A stretch of DNA of 33,817 bases from a bacterium (GTDB lineage Bacteria > UBA10199 > 2-02-FULL-44-16 > JAAZCA01), in contig JBAZOP010000030.1 of NCBI GenBank assembly GCA_041648665.1, positions 1 to 33,817 of the forward strand. Direction: 5' to 3'. The first letter of the stretch is position 1. Each line of letters begins with the position of its first letter. A model generated the notes under the pieces. It did not search any database, had not been told where the DNA came from, and saw nothing but the letters and a program-made list of their open reading frames with translations. The position numbers and the translations under genes were made by a program. Positions 1-8,124 of this stretch are shown here, in pieces.

Positions 1-291
1 ATCCAGCTTGAGCGACTTGTAGTTTTCCATCGCCTTGCCGGCCAGCTCCGGATTCTTGAATATGTTGGTGCGGCTGGTGCCTAGTATCGTGCCGCCCTTG
101 TGGAGTATCCCCCGCACATCCTCGCGCCTGAGGGGCACGGTGATATTCTCCACCAGGCCCTTCCAACCCTGTTTGATGCCGATGATCTCATAACCGCCGT
201 GCATCAGCGACCTGCGCACTATCGCCCTTATCACCGCGTTGAGCCCCGGACAGTCACCGCCGCCGGTCAGCACGCCTACTCTCTTGATCAT
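1..291 (-). CDS. pfkA: 6-phosphofructokinase, N-terminal part (runs off the window)
   Basis: The first 97 residues are visible; the rest lies beyond base 1. The product phosphorylates fructose 6-phosphate to fructose 1,6-bisphosphate in glycolysis. The start MIKRVGVLTGGGDCPGLNAV is the nucleotide-binding N-terminus of the family, and GTILGTSRTN near residues 72-81 is also typical. The GGDCPGLN form is common in the PPi-dependent or mixed-substrate group rather than in E. coli-type ATP enzymes (GGDAPGMN), but the deciding GGDGS/GGDDS residue is outside the window, so the phosphoryl donor is open. A strong Shine-Dalgarno sequence (AGGAGG) lies 7 nt before the ATG. The gene starts 11 bp after the end of the upstream protease gene, so the two are probably co-transcribed. 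Confidence 0.9.
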   Translation of the reverse strand, partial: MIKRVGVLTGGGDCPGLNAVIRAIVRRSLMHGGYEIIGIKQGWKGLVENITVPLRREDVRGILHKGGTILGTSRTNIFKNPELAGKAMENYKSLKLD

Positions 292-302
292 GACTTTCCT
301 CC

Positions 303-1583
303 TCAGCTTTTCTTTGAAGTGATTTTCGATTTCAGGAACTCGATCGCCTTCTCTTTTTGATAGTCCACGAGGGGAGGTTTCTCCGCCGGCTTCTGTTTCG
401 CCTCATCCTCCTCCTTCTCCTCCTTCTCCTCATCGCCCTCGACAGGGGCGACCTTGTCCGCGAGCGACTTTGCAGCGGCCTCCTTCGCCGCAACCTCCGG
501 CGATTTCGCGGCGACGACGATATCGGGGACTATGCCCTGGTCGTTTATTATCCTGCCGCTGGGGGTTCGGTAGAACGCCACGGTGATCTTGAGTCCCGAG
601 CCGTCGTCCAGATCTATCACCGTCTGCACAGAACCCTTTCCAAACGTCTTCGTGCCGATGATCGTCGCCCTTCCGTTGTCCTTGAGCGCGCCCGCCACTA
701 TCTCGGAAGCGGATGCGGAGCCCTCGTCCACCAGCACCACCATCGGGTAATCCGGTTCGGTGCCCTGGGCCGTCGCCTCCCTGCGGTCGACCTCCTTGCC
801 CTTGTTGTCCGTGGAGACGATCGTGCCGGATTTAAGAAAGAGGTCCGAGACCTCGACCGACTGCTCCAGCAGCCCGCCGGGATTATGCCTCAAGTCGAGG
901 ATCAGCCCGTCGACCTCGCCCTTCTTGGACAGCTCCTTGAGCGACTTTTCCAGTGAACGGGAGGTCCCCTGCTGAAAGCTGGAGATCGACGCGTACGCTA
1001 TGCCGTCCCCGAGCATCTGCGCCCTCACGCTGGGCACGCTTATTATCTGCCGGGTGACGCTGACGTTGAACGGTTGAGCCACGCCGTCGCGATAGAGCGT
1101 GAGGGTCACGCGGCTGCCGCGACTGCCGCGCATCTTCATCACGGCCTCGCCGAGATTCATGTTCTTCGTGGAGACGCCGTTGATCCTGACTATGCGGTCG
1201 CCGGACTTTATCCCCGCCTTGTCGGCGGGCGAGTCCTTGATCGGGGCGACGATCACGAGGGAATTGTTCCTGACCGCGACCTCGATGCCCACGCCGTCGA
1301 AGCGGCCGGTGGTGTCCACCTTGAGCTCGCGGTTTATCTCCGGGGTCATATAGACGCTGTGAGCGTCGAGCGTGCTCACCATGCCCTGCACCGCGCCCTG
1401 GATCAGTTTGTCCTCGTCGACCTCGGAGACGTAGTTCTCCTCGATGTAGTGGAGGACCTTGGAGAAATTGTGGAGCGCCCTGTAACCCTTGTCCGAGAGC
1501 GCATGCGCACTGCCGGCAGAGATCGCAAAGGCGAGCAGGAGAGCTGCTGCGAAACACGTCGTCCTGTAAATGCGGTATTGCAA
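303..1583 (-). CDS. ctpA: C-terminal processing peptidase, S41 family (CtpA/Prc type)
   Basis: A 426-residue exported serine protease that trims C-termini of envelope proteins. A signal peptide covers about residues 1-28 (hydrophobic core AAALLLAFAI, then SAHA). A PDZ domain spans about 95-175 with the carboxylate-binding GVGIEV region. The S41 catalytic domain follows, with nucleophile Ser291 in EGSASASEI and general base Lys316 in FGKGSVQ; the 25-residue spacing matches plant D1 protease. The last 50 residues are very acidic then basic (EEKEEKEEDEAKQ), a low-complexity tail that may be periplasmic linker. The start appears to be TTG at 1583 with GGAG 6 nt upstream; no in-frame ATG lies nearby. 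It precedes pfkA on the same strand. Confidence 0.93.
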   Translation of the reverse strand: MQYRIYRTTCFAAALLLAFAISAGSAHALSDKGYRALHNFSKVLHYIEENYVSEVDEDKLIQGAVQGMVSTLDAHSVYMTPEINRELKVDTTGRFDGVGIEVAVRNNSLVIVAPIKDSPADKAGIKSGDRIVRINGVSTKNMNLGEAVMKMRGSRGSRVTLTLYRDGVAQPFNVSVTRQIISVPSVRAQMLGDGIAYASISSFQQGTSRSLEKSLKELSKKGEVDGLILDLRHNPGGLLEQSVEVSDLFLKSGTIVSTDNKGKEVDRREATAQGTEPDYPMVVLVDEGSASASEIVAGALKDNGRATIIGTKTFGKGSVQTVIDLDDGSGLKITVAFYRTPSGRIINDQGIVPDIVVAAKSPEVAAKEAAAKSLADKVAPVEGDEEKEEKEEDEAKQKPAEKPPLVDYQKEKAIEFLKSKITSKKS

Positions 1584-1649
1584 ACCGGGCTCCGTTTTGA
1601 GGCGCTATCGTCTAGCATGGGCGAAGGAAAATGCAAGGGCTATGGCGGG

Positions 1650-2456
1650 TTACAGGTCCACCCTGGTGACCGGGGGGGTCTCTTTGTCGAGGAAGCGATG
1701 GGCGATGCTTTCGAACCTGGACGGGAGGTCGGTGACGTACAGGTGGCACTGGGATGCAAGGCCGGGCTCGGCCGCGATCCCCCTCTTGACGAGCATCTCC
1801 TCAAGAGAGCCGGCGCAGGCCGCCGCGGAGTCCACCAGCGCAACCCCCTTGCCCATATGCCGCGCTATGGAGTTCTTGAGGAGCGGATAATGCGTGCAGC
1901 CGAGGATGAGGGTGTCTATCCCCTCTGACCCGAGCCCATCCAGGTAGCGGCGGGCAGCGGCATCCGCGACCTCGTTGTCGATCCAGCCCTCTTCCACGAG
2001 AGGAACAAAGAGCGGGCATGCCCTGCTCACCACCATGACCGAGGGGTCCATCGACTTGAGGGTCGAGCCGTATGCGTTGCTGGCGATCGTGCCGGCCGTG
2101 CCGATAACTCCTATGGACTTCTTCCTGCTCGCTGCAAGCGCTGCGCGGCATCCCGGCTCCACCACGCCCTGAACAGGAAGGTCGAAGCTCTTGCAGAGAT
2201 CCGGAAGGGCGTATGCGGAAGCGGTGTTGCACGCGACCACCAGGGCCTTGACCCCCCTCTCCACCAGGAATGCTGCGCACTGCCGGGCGTAGCGCACCAC
2301 CGTCTCGGCGGACTTGGTGCCGTATGGAACCCGGGCAGTGTCTCCGAGATAGAGGATCGACTCGTGGGGAAGGCGCCTGCGGACCTCCGCCAAGACCGTG
2401 AGACCGCCTATCCCCGAATCGAATATGCCTATGGGCGATTGCCCGCGCAGAACCAT
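1650..2456 (-). CDS. murI: Glutamate racemase
   Basis: A 268-residue cytoplasmic enzyme that converts L-glutamate to D-glutamate for peptidoglycan. The two catalytic cysteines are present: Cys76 in VVACNTAS and Cys187 in LGCTHYP, together with the N-terminal IFDSGIGG (Asp13) and the YLGDTARVPYG loop. Length is normal for the family. There is no convincing Shine-Dalgarno sequence before the ATG. The gene lies 66 bp upstream of ctpA on the same strand, an envelope-related neighbourhood. It could be part of one transcript with ctpA and pfkA. Confidence 0.96.
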   Translation of the reverse strand: MVLRGQSPIGIFDSGIGGLTVLAEVRRRLPHESILYLGDTARVPYGTKSAETVVRYARQCAAFLVERGVKALVVACNTASAYALPDLCKSFDLPVQGVVEPGCRAALAASRKKSIGVIGTAGTIASNAYGSTLKSMDPSVMVVSRACPLFVPLVEEGWIDNEVADAAARRYLDGLGSEGIDTLILGCTHYPLLKNSIARHMGKGVALVDSAAACAGSLEEMLVKRGIAAEPGLASQCHLYVTDLPSRFESIAHRFLDKETPPVTRVDL

Positions 2457-2503
2457 AGCGCGGGGCTATAGCGCACGGATGCAGGGTTTCCAAGCAAATT
2501 CGA

Positions 2504-2704
2504 TCAGTGCTTCCGCTCCGTCCCCAGCTTGGAGTGATGGAAGTGGATATGGGTCTCCTGGCCGTCCAGATCGCTGATCTCTTCGTCGGCCATAAAACCC
2601 AGGTCCTCGAAACCCTCCTCCTCGTGCATCACCTCCCACGAAGTGGTCTCCTCGCGGGAGAGATCCCAGCGCCTCTCGATCTCTTCTGTCCAAGCCCTCC
2701 CCAT
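2504..2704 (-). CDS. Small acidic protein of unknown function
   Basis: A 66-residue protein not recognised as any family. The start was placed at ATG 2704 (MGRAWTEEIERRW) because AAGGAGG sits 5 nt upstream; a longer reading from 2752 would overlap the preceding gene and has no better ribosome binding site. The protein is strongly acidic in the middle (EEEGFEDLGFMADEEISDLD) and ends in a His-rich stretch (HIHFHH). There are no membrane segments. It lies 47 bp upstream of murI. The good ribosome binding site is the main reason for believing it is translated. Confidence 0.6.
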   Translation of the reverse strand: MGRAWTEEIERRWDLSREETTSWEVMHEEEGFEDLGFMADEEISDLDGQETHIHFHHSKLGTERKH

Positions 2705-2724
2705 GTCATCCTCCTTTTTGCGAT

Positions 2725-3375
2725 CTATTGAGCAGCTGATTCGTTGTCCCACGCATCAGGGATGCCGTCCGCATCGCTGTCCGCATGGGACGCGCCGAAG
2801 AGATCTTCGTACGTGAGGGCCGGGCTCCTGGATGCGCCCCCCTTGCCGTCGACGAAGATCAGCCTGATGTCGTATCGCGCCTCGTCGAAGAGCTCCTCGA
2901 ATTTTCTCTCCGACGGAAGCGAATTGAGTTCGCACAGCGCAGCCACGTCCCTCGCATCGAGCTCGCATATGAACCCGGATGCGTTCTGCGGGGTCGGCCT
3001 GCATACGGCATAGGTCGGATAAGTCCCGCGCGCAGCCTTGTCCGGCGCCTTATTCGGATCCGCGCAATATTCGTCCTCCTTCACGCACTTCATATCCGCC
3101 AGCAGCATCACCCTCAGCCCCCTGACCGCCCTGCTGCCGGCCGTCTTCCACACGGAATTCGTGGAATCGTAACAACGGTAACCGAAGGTCTGCATATGCT
3201 CGGCCGGTGTTAAGTCGGACCAGGTCTGATCTTTGGCGAGCCTGCCGAAGATCACGATTTTGCCGTTTATGAACGCGGCGCCGTAATCGGCCGGGTTGGA
3301 TGAAAATGCGCAGGCCTGCCCCGCTGCAAATAAAAGGCAGGACATGATCGAGAATAAGATCAGCGTCATTTTCAT
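2725..3375 (-). CDS. Secreted protein of unknown function with Asp-rich C-terminal motif
   Basis: About 216 residues from ATG 3375 (MKMTLILFSIMSCLLFAAG), which begins a clear signal peptide ending near the small residues GQACAFS; a start at 3411 would put an unlikely polar stretch before it. The mature part has nine cysteines, including RCYD, MKCVKEDEYC and ICELD, suggesting disulfides in the periplasm or outside the cell. The last 20 residues read DSDADGIPDAWDN, the calcium-binding thrombospondin type-3-like motif often found at the end of secreted proteins of delta-type bacteria. No enzymatic motif was recognised. It is followed 20 bp later by the small acidic gene. Confidence 0.75.
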   Translation of the reverse strand: MKMTLILFSIMSCLLFAAGQACAFSSNPADYGAAFINGKIVIFGRLAKDQTWSDLTPAEHMQTFGYRCYDSTNSVWKTAGSRAVRGLRVMLLADMKCVKEDEYCADPNKAPDKAARGTYPTYAVCRPTPQNASGFICELDARDVAALCELNSLPSERKFEELFDEARYDIRLIFVDGKGGASRSPALTYEDLFGASHADSDADGIPDAWDNESAAQ

Positions 3376-3728
3376 ATAGACCCCGTTTTCATCGGGCCCA
3401 AATAAAGTCACGCAGACCTAAAGAGAGCAAATTCTGAACCGATTGTGGTAAAATCATAATTTCCATATATATCAGCTAGTTAAATCGGAAGAGAGCAATA
3501 AACAGACTGGAACCGTCATTATTTTGACATTACTTCCGTCAAAAAATCGTCGCATCACAAACCCGCATTGATCCGCGCCATCGCATCCAACCGCAGGTTA
3601 TCCACCGAATCTCGGCATGGGATTTTAAGTGCCTCGACATGGAGCGGGCGCATCCCTCGTCGCCACGGCCGCGCACTCGATTGCTTTGAAAGATGCATTT
3701 CCATCGGCCGAAGCCCTTCTCTGTTGAG
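3376..3728. other. Intergenic region between divergent units, no gene seen
   Basis: This 353-bp stretch separates the minus-strand secreted-protein gene from the plus-strand tol operon. It is more A/T-rich than its surroundings around 3445-3500 (for example CATATATATCAGCTAG), where a promoter for the minus-strand gene could lie. A short minus-strand reading frame at 3539-3763 has no ribosome binding site or family features and was not accepted. Confidence 0.5.
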
Positions 3729-3758
3729 TTGACAGGAGTCGGCCTCAATTCGTATATT
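3729..3758 (+). promoter_or_regulatory. Sigma-70-type promoter of the tol operon
   Basis: A perfect -35 box TTGACA (3729-3734) is followed after 18 bp by TATATT (3753-3758). Transcription would start near 3765, leaving a leader of about 25 nt with AAAAGGAG ahead of the tolQ ATG at 3791. Seen in the sequence; activity is inferred. Confidence 0.75.
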
Positions 3759-3790
3759 CCCACACCAACCTAAAAGGAGAACAACCCGGT

Positions 3791-4510
3791 ATGAATATCA
3801 TCGCGACCCTGGGCGTGATAGCCCAAACGACGGAGATCATCGAGAGCACGGACATAGGCCTCGGCAACAGGAGCCTGTTCGAGCTGGTCTTCGGCGCAGA
3901 CCTGATAGTGCAGATCGTCATGGTGCTGCTGTTCTTCTTCTCCATCGTCTCATGGGCGATAATCGGATCCAAGCACCGCCAGCTCAAGAACGCCAAGCGA
4001 AACTCGGAGAAGTTCTATCGGCTCTTCAATCAATCCAAATCCATAGACGCCATAGTCTCGAAAGGCACCTTCCGGAAAAGCCCGGCGTTCAACGTCTTCA
4101 AGGCCGCGATAGAGAGACTGCGCGAAAACCAGTCGCCCAAAGCCTCCAGGTTGATCGAGAGGGAGATCAGGCGATCGTCCGACGAAGAGATCGAATCCAT
4201 GGAGTACAGCGTCCCGTTCCTGGCCACAACCAGCACCGCGGCCCCGTTCCTAGGCCTCTTCGGCACGGTCTGGGGCATACTGCACGCGTTCTGGAAAATA
4301 GGAAAGACCGGCGCATCCAGCCTCGCCGTGGTCGGTCCGTATATCTCCGAGGCGCTCATCACGACCGCGGTGGGCCTGATAGCGGCGGTCCCGGCGACGA
4401 TCTTCTACAACTTCTACGTGAACCGCATCAGGATCATAGCCAAAGACCTGGACGACTTCGGCGAAGACCTCAACGTCAGGATAGGACAAGAGTACTTCAA
4501 CCAGGAATAG
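3791..4510 (+). CDS. tolQ: TolQ/ExbB/MotA-family proton channel subunit
   Basis: A 239-residue inner-membrane protein that with TolR forms the proton-driven motor of the Tol system, which pulls in the outer membrane during division. Three membrane segments are visible: about 36-58 (LIVQIVMVLLFFFSIVSW), 146-166 (with PFLGLFGTVWGIL, the family signature) and 186-210 (EALITTAVGLIAAVPATIF). A long cytoplasmic loop lies between the first two. AAAAGGAG precedes the ATG. It is first in a tolQ-tolR-tolA-tolB run, so TolQ is preferred over ExbB; the presence of tolB downstream is the deciding context. Confidence 0.93.
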   Translation: MNIIATLGVIAQTTEIIESTDIGLGNRSLFELVFGADLIVQIVMVLLFFFSIVSWAIIGSKHRQLKNAKRNSEKFYRLFNQSKSIDAIVSKGTFRKSPAFNVFKAAIERLRENQSPKASRLIEREIRRSSDEEIESMEYSVPFLATTSTAAPFLGLFGTVWGILHAFWKIGKTGASSLAVVGPYISEALITTAVGLIAAVPATIFYNFYVNRIRIIAKDLDDFGEDLNVRIGQEYFNQE

Positions 4511-4526
4511 CCCGAGGAAGAGAGCC

Positions 4527-5000
4527 ATGCTCGAAGCAAAGCAGGAACTGATCAAGAAGGGAAAGACGCACAACAGGCTGCTCGCCGAGATCAACATCAC
4601 GCCGCTCGTGGACGTGGCGCTCATGCTCCTGATCGCATTCATGATCACGGCGCCGCTCCTGCAGCAGGGGATGCCGGTGAACCTGCCCCAGGCCCAGGCG
4701 CCCGCGCTCAAGAGGACCAAGACCGACGTGATCCTGACGATACAGAAGGACGGCACCATATTCATCGGCGACGAGGGGCCGTCCATACCGGTCGAAGAGG
4801 TGCAGGGAAGGCTGACCGCCATCTACGAAGCAAAACAGCAACGCGACCTTTTCATAAAGGCCGACACCGACGTGAAATACGGCGAGGTAGTGCAGATCAT
4901 GTCGCTCGCCAAGAAGGCGGGCGTAGACCGCATCGGCATGATCACCAATCCCGAGTATGAGACCGAGGAGCCCGAAGAGGCGGACAAGGAGAAGTCCTGA
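4527..5000 (+). CDS. tolR: TolR/ExbD-family proton channel subunit
   Basis: A 157-residue protein with one N-terminal membrane segment (about 26-44) and a periplasmic domain. The proton-carrying aspartate is Asp29 in INITPLVDVALMLLI, the conserved position in TolR and ExbD. The C-terminal half (TIQKDGTIFIGDEG, IKADTDVKYGEVVQIM) is the usual periplasmic fold that moves between peptidoglycan-bound and free states. The C-terminus is very acidic (ETEEPEEADKEKS). It begins 16 bp after tolQ, with GAGGAAGAG before the ATG. Confidence 0.93.
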   Translation: MLEAKQELIKKGKTHNRLLAEINITPLVDVALMLLIAFMITAPLLQQGMPVNLPQAQAPALKRTKTDVILTIQKDGTIFIGDEGPSIPVEEVQGRLTAIYEAKQQRDLFIKADTDVKYGEVVQIMSLAKKAGVDRIGMITNPEYETEEPEEADKEKS

Positions 5001-5006
5001 CGGGCC

Positions 5007-5855
5007 GTGAGATACATCCACCCGACAGCATCGATACTGCGGAAGCCGGTCGCGATCTCGGCGATGATCCACATCGTACTCGTGGCCGTCTTCGTCCTGT
5101 CGCCGATAGTGAGCATGCGCTCCAGCGACAGGCCGACCAAGATCATATGGGTGGAGCTGCCTAAGGGGACCAGCGAAGAGATAGAGCTGAGCCTCAAGAA
5201 AGCCGAAGGATTCCCAAAGAGCACGATAGAGGAACAGAAGAGGCTCGAACCAAGCCAACAGCCGCTGCCCGCCACCAAGCCCGTAGACGCCAAACAGGCG
5301 AAGCTCGACATCAAGACCGAACTGCCGCCGCGGCCCAAGATGGAATACGAGAGCAAGACCGTGAAGAAAGCGGAGGCGCCGAGGCCGAAATCTAGGACCG
5401 ACCGCAAGATCCAGGACGCCCTGGCCAAGATAGACAAGCAGCTCAAAGATCGCACCGTGGTCCCGGAGGCGGCGCAGATCGAAAAGCAGGGAGAGGGATT
5501 CAAATACGGCACCGGCAAGGAACCGCTGCGGGTGATGCCGTCGGACCCGGAGTACCTGAAATACCAGGCCATGCTCCGCTTCAAGATCATGAAGGAGTGG
5601 ATCATACCGATGAAGTTCGCGGAGGAAGGGACGGAGAGCTACAGCGCAAGGGTCGAAGTCATGATCAACCTCGACGGAGACGTGGTCTCGGTCCGGTGGG
5701 AGTCGCAGTCAGGCAACGCAGCATTCGACCAGTCCGCGGTCCGCGCGATAAAAAAGGCCTCCCCCTTCCCCAAGCCGCCCGACAGGCTGGCATGGGAGGC
5801 GTACAATGAAGGGTTCCTCATAGAGTTTGACCCGAAGCTGAAGGCAAAGTATTAA
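5007..5855 (+). CDS. tolA: TolA/TonB-like energy transducer
   Basis: A 282-residue protein spanning the periplasm. It has a membrane anchor at about 17-36 (ISAMIHIVLVAVFVLSPIV), a charged, Pro/Lys/Glu-rich middle region (about 55-160) that would stretch across the periplasm, and a C-terminal TonB/TolA domain (about 185-280). The latter contains ARVEVMINLDGDVVSVRW and SAVRAIKKASPFPKPP, the conserved TonB_C pattern. The start is GTG at 5007, 6 bp after tolR, with no strong ribosome binding site; translational coupling is likely. Placement between tolR and tolB supports TolA rather than TonB. Confidence 0.85.
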   Translation: MRYIHPTASILRKPVAISAMIHIVLVAVFVLSPIVSMRSSDRPTKIIWVELPKGTSEEIELSLKKAEGFPKSTIEEQKRLEPSQQPLPATKPVDAKQAKLDIKTELPPRPKMEYESKTVKKAEAPRPKSRTDRKIQDALAKIDKQLKDRTVVPEAAQIEKQGEGFKYGTGKEPLRVMPSDPEYLKYQAMLRFKIMKEWIIPMKFAEEGTESYSARVEVMINLDGDVVSVRWESQSGNAAFDQSAVRAIKKASPFPKPPDRLAWEAYNEGFLIEFDPKLKAKY

Positions 5856-5867
5856 AGACCGTGACTC

Positions 5868-5893
5868 GCCTGCCTGCCGGCAGGCAGGCAGGC
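5868..5893. repeat. GC-rich palindromic repeat between tolA and tolB
   Basis: Bases 5868-5889 form a perfect 22-bp palindrome made of GCCTGCCTGCC and its complement, with one extra AGGC unit following to 5893. It lies in the 56-bp gap just upstream of the tolB ribosome binding site. A shortened version of the same element occurs at 33321-33337. It may act as a dispersed small repeat or as a hairpin in the tol transcript. Confidence 0.8.
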
Positions 5894-5911
5894 AACTCGC
5901 AAGAGGAGACT

Positions 5912-7201
5912 ATGAAAGCTACAAGGATATTATTCACAATCGCATTGACTGCAGCCATCCTCGTACCAGCGGCGGCGGGCGCGCGCATATACGTGCCGAT
6001 AGACCAGCCTTCGGACCAGAAGTTCCCGATCGCGATAGCGGACCTGCGCGGCAGCGACGGCGCCAAGATAGCCGACATAATAAGAAACGACATGGAACTC
6101 TCGGGTTATTTCAGGGTCCTAGATCCTGACGCGTTCAAGGCGGTTGCACGCAAGGAAGGGGTGTCGATCGACACGATAAAGTTCAGCTACTGGACCGCCA
6201 TCGAAGCGGGCGCCCTGGTCAAGGGCGAGATCAAGAGCGACGGCGGCAAGCTCAACGTGACCCTGAGGCTCTTCGACCCGTTCCTCAAGCAGATGCTCGT
6301 GGGAAAGCAGTATCGCGCCGACAAAAAGAACATGCGCCAGATCGCACACCGTTTCTCCAACGAGATCATGCTGGCCCTCACCGGCGTATGGGGCTGCTTT
6401 GACACACAGATCGCCTACACCGCGATCACAGGCAAAAAGAGCAAGGCCATCTACGTCATGGACATGGACGGCAACGGGCCGTACGCGGTCACCAAGGGCA
6501 AGACCATCAGCATGGGGCCGGTGTGGAGCCCTGGCGGCGACAGACTGGCCTTCACATCCTACATGCAGAACAACCCGGACGTGTATATTTCGAACCTGAG
6601 CGGCGGCGCACTCAAGCGCATTTCAATAGGCGGATCCAACATCACGCCGGCCTTCAGCCCGGACGGAGGCACCGTCGCGTTCTCATCCTCAGCCGCCGGC
6701 GCGGCCAACCTCTACACCATATCCGCTAACGGCGGCTCTGCGCACAGGCTCACGGTGAGCAACAGCATCGACCTGTCTCCCGACTACTCGCCTGACGGAG
6801 GCTCGATCGTCTTCGCCTCCGAGCGCGCGGGAGGACTTCACATCTTCCGCATGGGCGCAGGCGGCGGAGGGGTCTCGAGGCTCACGTTCGTCGGATATCA
6901 GAACGACATGCCCAGCTGGTCCCCGATCGGCGACAAGATAGCCTTCGCAGGCCGAGACATGGGCACCTTCGATATCTTCATCATGAACACCGACGGCTCC
7001 AACATCCAGAGGCTCACCATAGGCACGGGCAGCAACGAGCACCCCTCGTTCTCGCCCGACGGCAGGATGATAGCCTTCTCCTCCAGCCGCGAGGGGGGCG
7101 CCGCCATCTACCTCATGCGCGCGGACGGCTCCAACCAGACGCGCGTATCCAAGGGCAACGGCATGCTGCCCGAGTGGGGACCACAGAAAAGGCCGGAATA
7201 A
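5912..7201 (+). CDS. tolB: Tol-Pal system protein TolB
   Basis: A 429-residue periplasmic protein that connects the Tol motor to Pal. The ATG at 5912 was chosen because AAGAGGAG lies 4 nt upstream and it begins a signal peptide (MKATRILFTIALTAAILVPAAAGA); an upstream frame would translate the palindromic repeat. The N-terminal domain (about 24-155) has the TolB pattern IADIIRNDMELSGYF. The C-terminal beta-propeller has repeated PD40 motifs, such as SPDGGTVAFSS, SPDGGSIVFAS and SPDGRMIAFSS. No pal gene follows; the next gene is a Ppx/GppA phosphatase. Confidence 0.95.
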   Translation: MKATRILFTIALTAAILVPAAAGARIYVPIDQPSDQKFPIAIADLRGSDGAKIADIIRNDMELSGYFRVLDPDAFKAVARKEGVSIDTIKFSYWTAIEAGALVKGEIKSDGGKLNVTLRLFDPFLKQMLVGKQYRADKKNMRQIAHRFSNEIMLALTGVWGCFDTQIAYTAITGKKSKAIYVMDMDGNGPYAVTKGKTISMGPVWSPGGDRLAFTSYMQNNPDVYISNLSGGALKRISIGGSNITPAFSPDGGTVAFSSSAAGAANLYTISANGGSAHRLTVSNSIDLSPDYSPDGGSIVFASERAGGLHIFRMGAGGGGVSRLTFVGYQNDMPSWSPIGDKIAFAGRDMGTFDIFIMNTDGSNIQRLTIGTGSNEHPSFSPDGRMIAFSSSREGGAAIYLMRADGSNQTRVSKGNGMLPEWGPQKRPE

Positions 7202-7209
7202 AGAAAACC

Positions 7210-8124
7210 ATGCAGGCTGCCATAGACATCGGCACCAACTCCGTGCTCCTGCTCATAGGGGAGCGATTGCCGGACGGCTCGGTGCGTCCAATAGAAGACC
7301 GCGCCAAAGTGACGAGACTCGGAGAGGGGCTCACCGCGACCGGCGCGATCTCGGAGGCAGCGGCGGAGCGCACGCTCTCCGCGCTCCGGGAATACATGCA
7401 GCTGTGCGACAGCCACAAGGTCACGGGGATCGCGGCGATCGGCACCGCAGCGCTGAGGAACGCATCCAACGCCAGCGACTTCCTGCTCATGGCGAAGAAG
7501 GTCATGGGGCTCTCGATCGAAGTGATCTCCCCTGAGCGCGAGGCGGAGCTCACATTCCTGGCCGCAGCGAGCGACTTCGGCAGGGAAATAGTCGTCATCG
7601 ACATAGGGGGAGGCTCCACCGAGTTCATCACCGAACTCAAAGGCGTGAGGGAACTCGTGAGCATACCGATCGGCTGCGTCAATCTTACAGAAAATCACGT
7701 CAGGGGCGACGCTGCGTCCAATCACGAGCTGGACGAGCTGAGGGGGAACATCCGCCAAGAACTCGCCAGGTGCATCCAGCCCCAAATCTTCGCCAGGCCC
7801 CACGAGGCCAAACTAGTGGCCACGGCCGGCACGGCGACAACTATCATGGCGATACGCTTAGCGCTCGATCCTTACATTCCCGACGCAGTCCACGGCAGTC
7901 TGCTCAAGATCACCGACCTGCGTGACATCGTGGATATGTTAAGATGCAAGACGGTCGCGGAGCGCCGCTCCATCAAGGGGCTCATGCCGGAGAGGGCGGA
8001 CGTGATACTGGCCGGTTCCATACTCCTGCACGATGCGATGAGCTACCTGGGCTACGCGGACGCGACCGTCTCGGACCGAGGTGTGAAGTGGGGACTGTTT
8101 TATGAAAGTTTCTGCAAGGCATAG
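7210..8124 (+). CDS. Ppx/GppA family exopolyphosphatase / pppGpp phosphatase
   Basis: A 304-residue cytoplasmic phosphatase of the actin-like ATPase fold that removes terminal phosphates from polyphosphate or converts pppGpp to ppGpp. The phosphate-binding loops are AIDIGTNSVLLLIGE near the N-terminus and VVIDIGGGSTEFI near residue 130. At about 300 residues it has the short, two-domain form without the C-terminal HD domain of E. coli Ppx. The start at ATG 7210 lies 9 bp after tolB; a GTG at 7174 inside tolB is possible but less likely. The two activities cannot be separated from sequence alone. It overlaps the next gene by 23 bp. Confidence 0.88.
   Translation: MQAAIDIGTNSVLLLIGERLPDGSVRPIEDRAKVTRLGEGLTATGAISEAAAERTLSALREYMQLCDSHKVTGIAAIGTAALRNASNASDFLLMAKKVMGLSIEVISPEREAELTFLAAASDFGREIVVIDIGGGSTEFITELKGVRELVSIPIGCVNLTENHVRGDAASNHELDELRGNIRQELARCIQPQIFARPHEAKLVATAGTATTIMAIRLALDPYIPDAVHGSLLKITDLRDIVDMLRCKTVAERRSIKGLMPERADVILAGSILLHDAMSYLGYADATVSDRGVKWGLFYESFCKA

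Noticed and set aside
1074..1928. Long plus-strand reading frame opposite ctpA and murI
   Set aside because: It spans the antisense of two clearly recognised genes, has no family motif or ribosome binding site, and is explained by high G/C content.
3539..3763. 74-residue minus-strand frame in the tol upstream region
   Set aside because: It overlaps the tol promoter, has no ribosome binding site and no recognised features.
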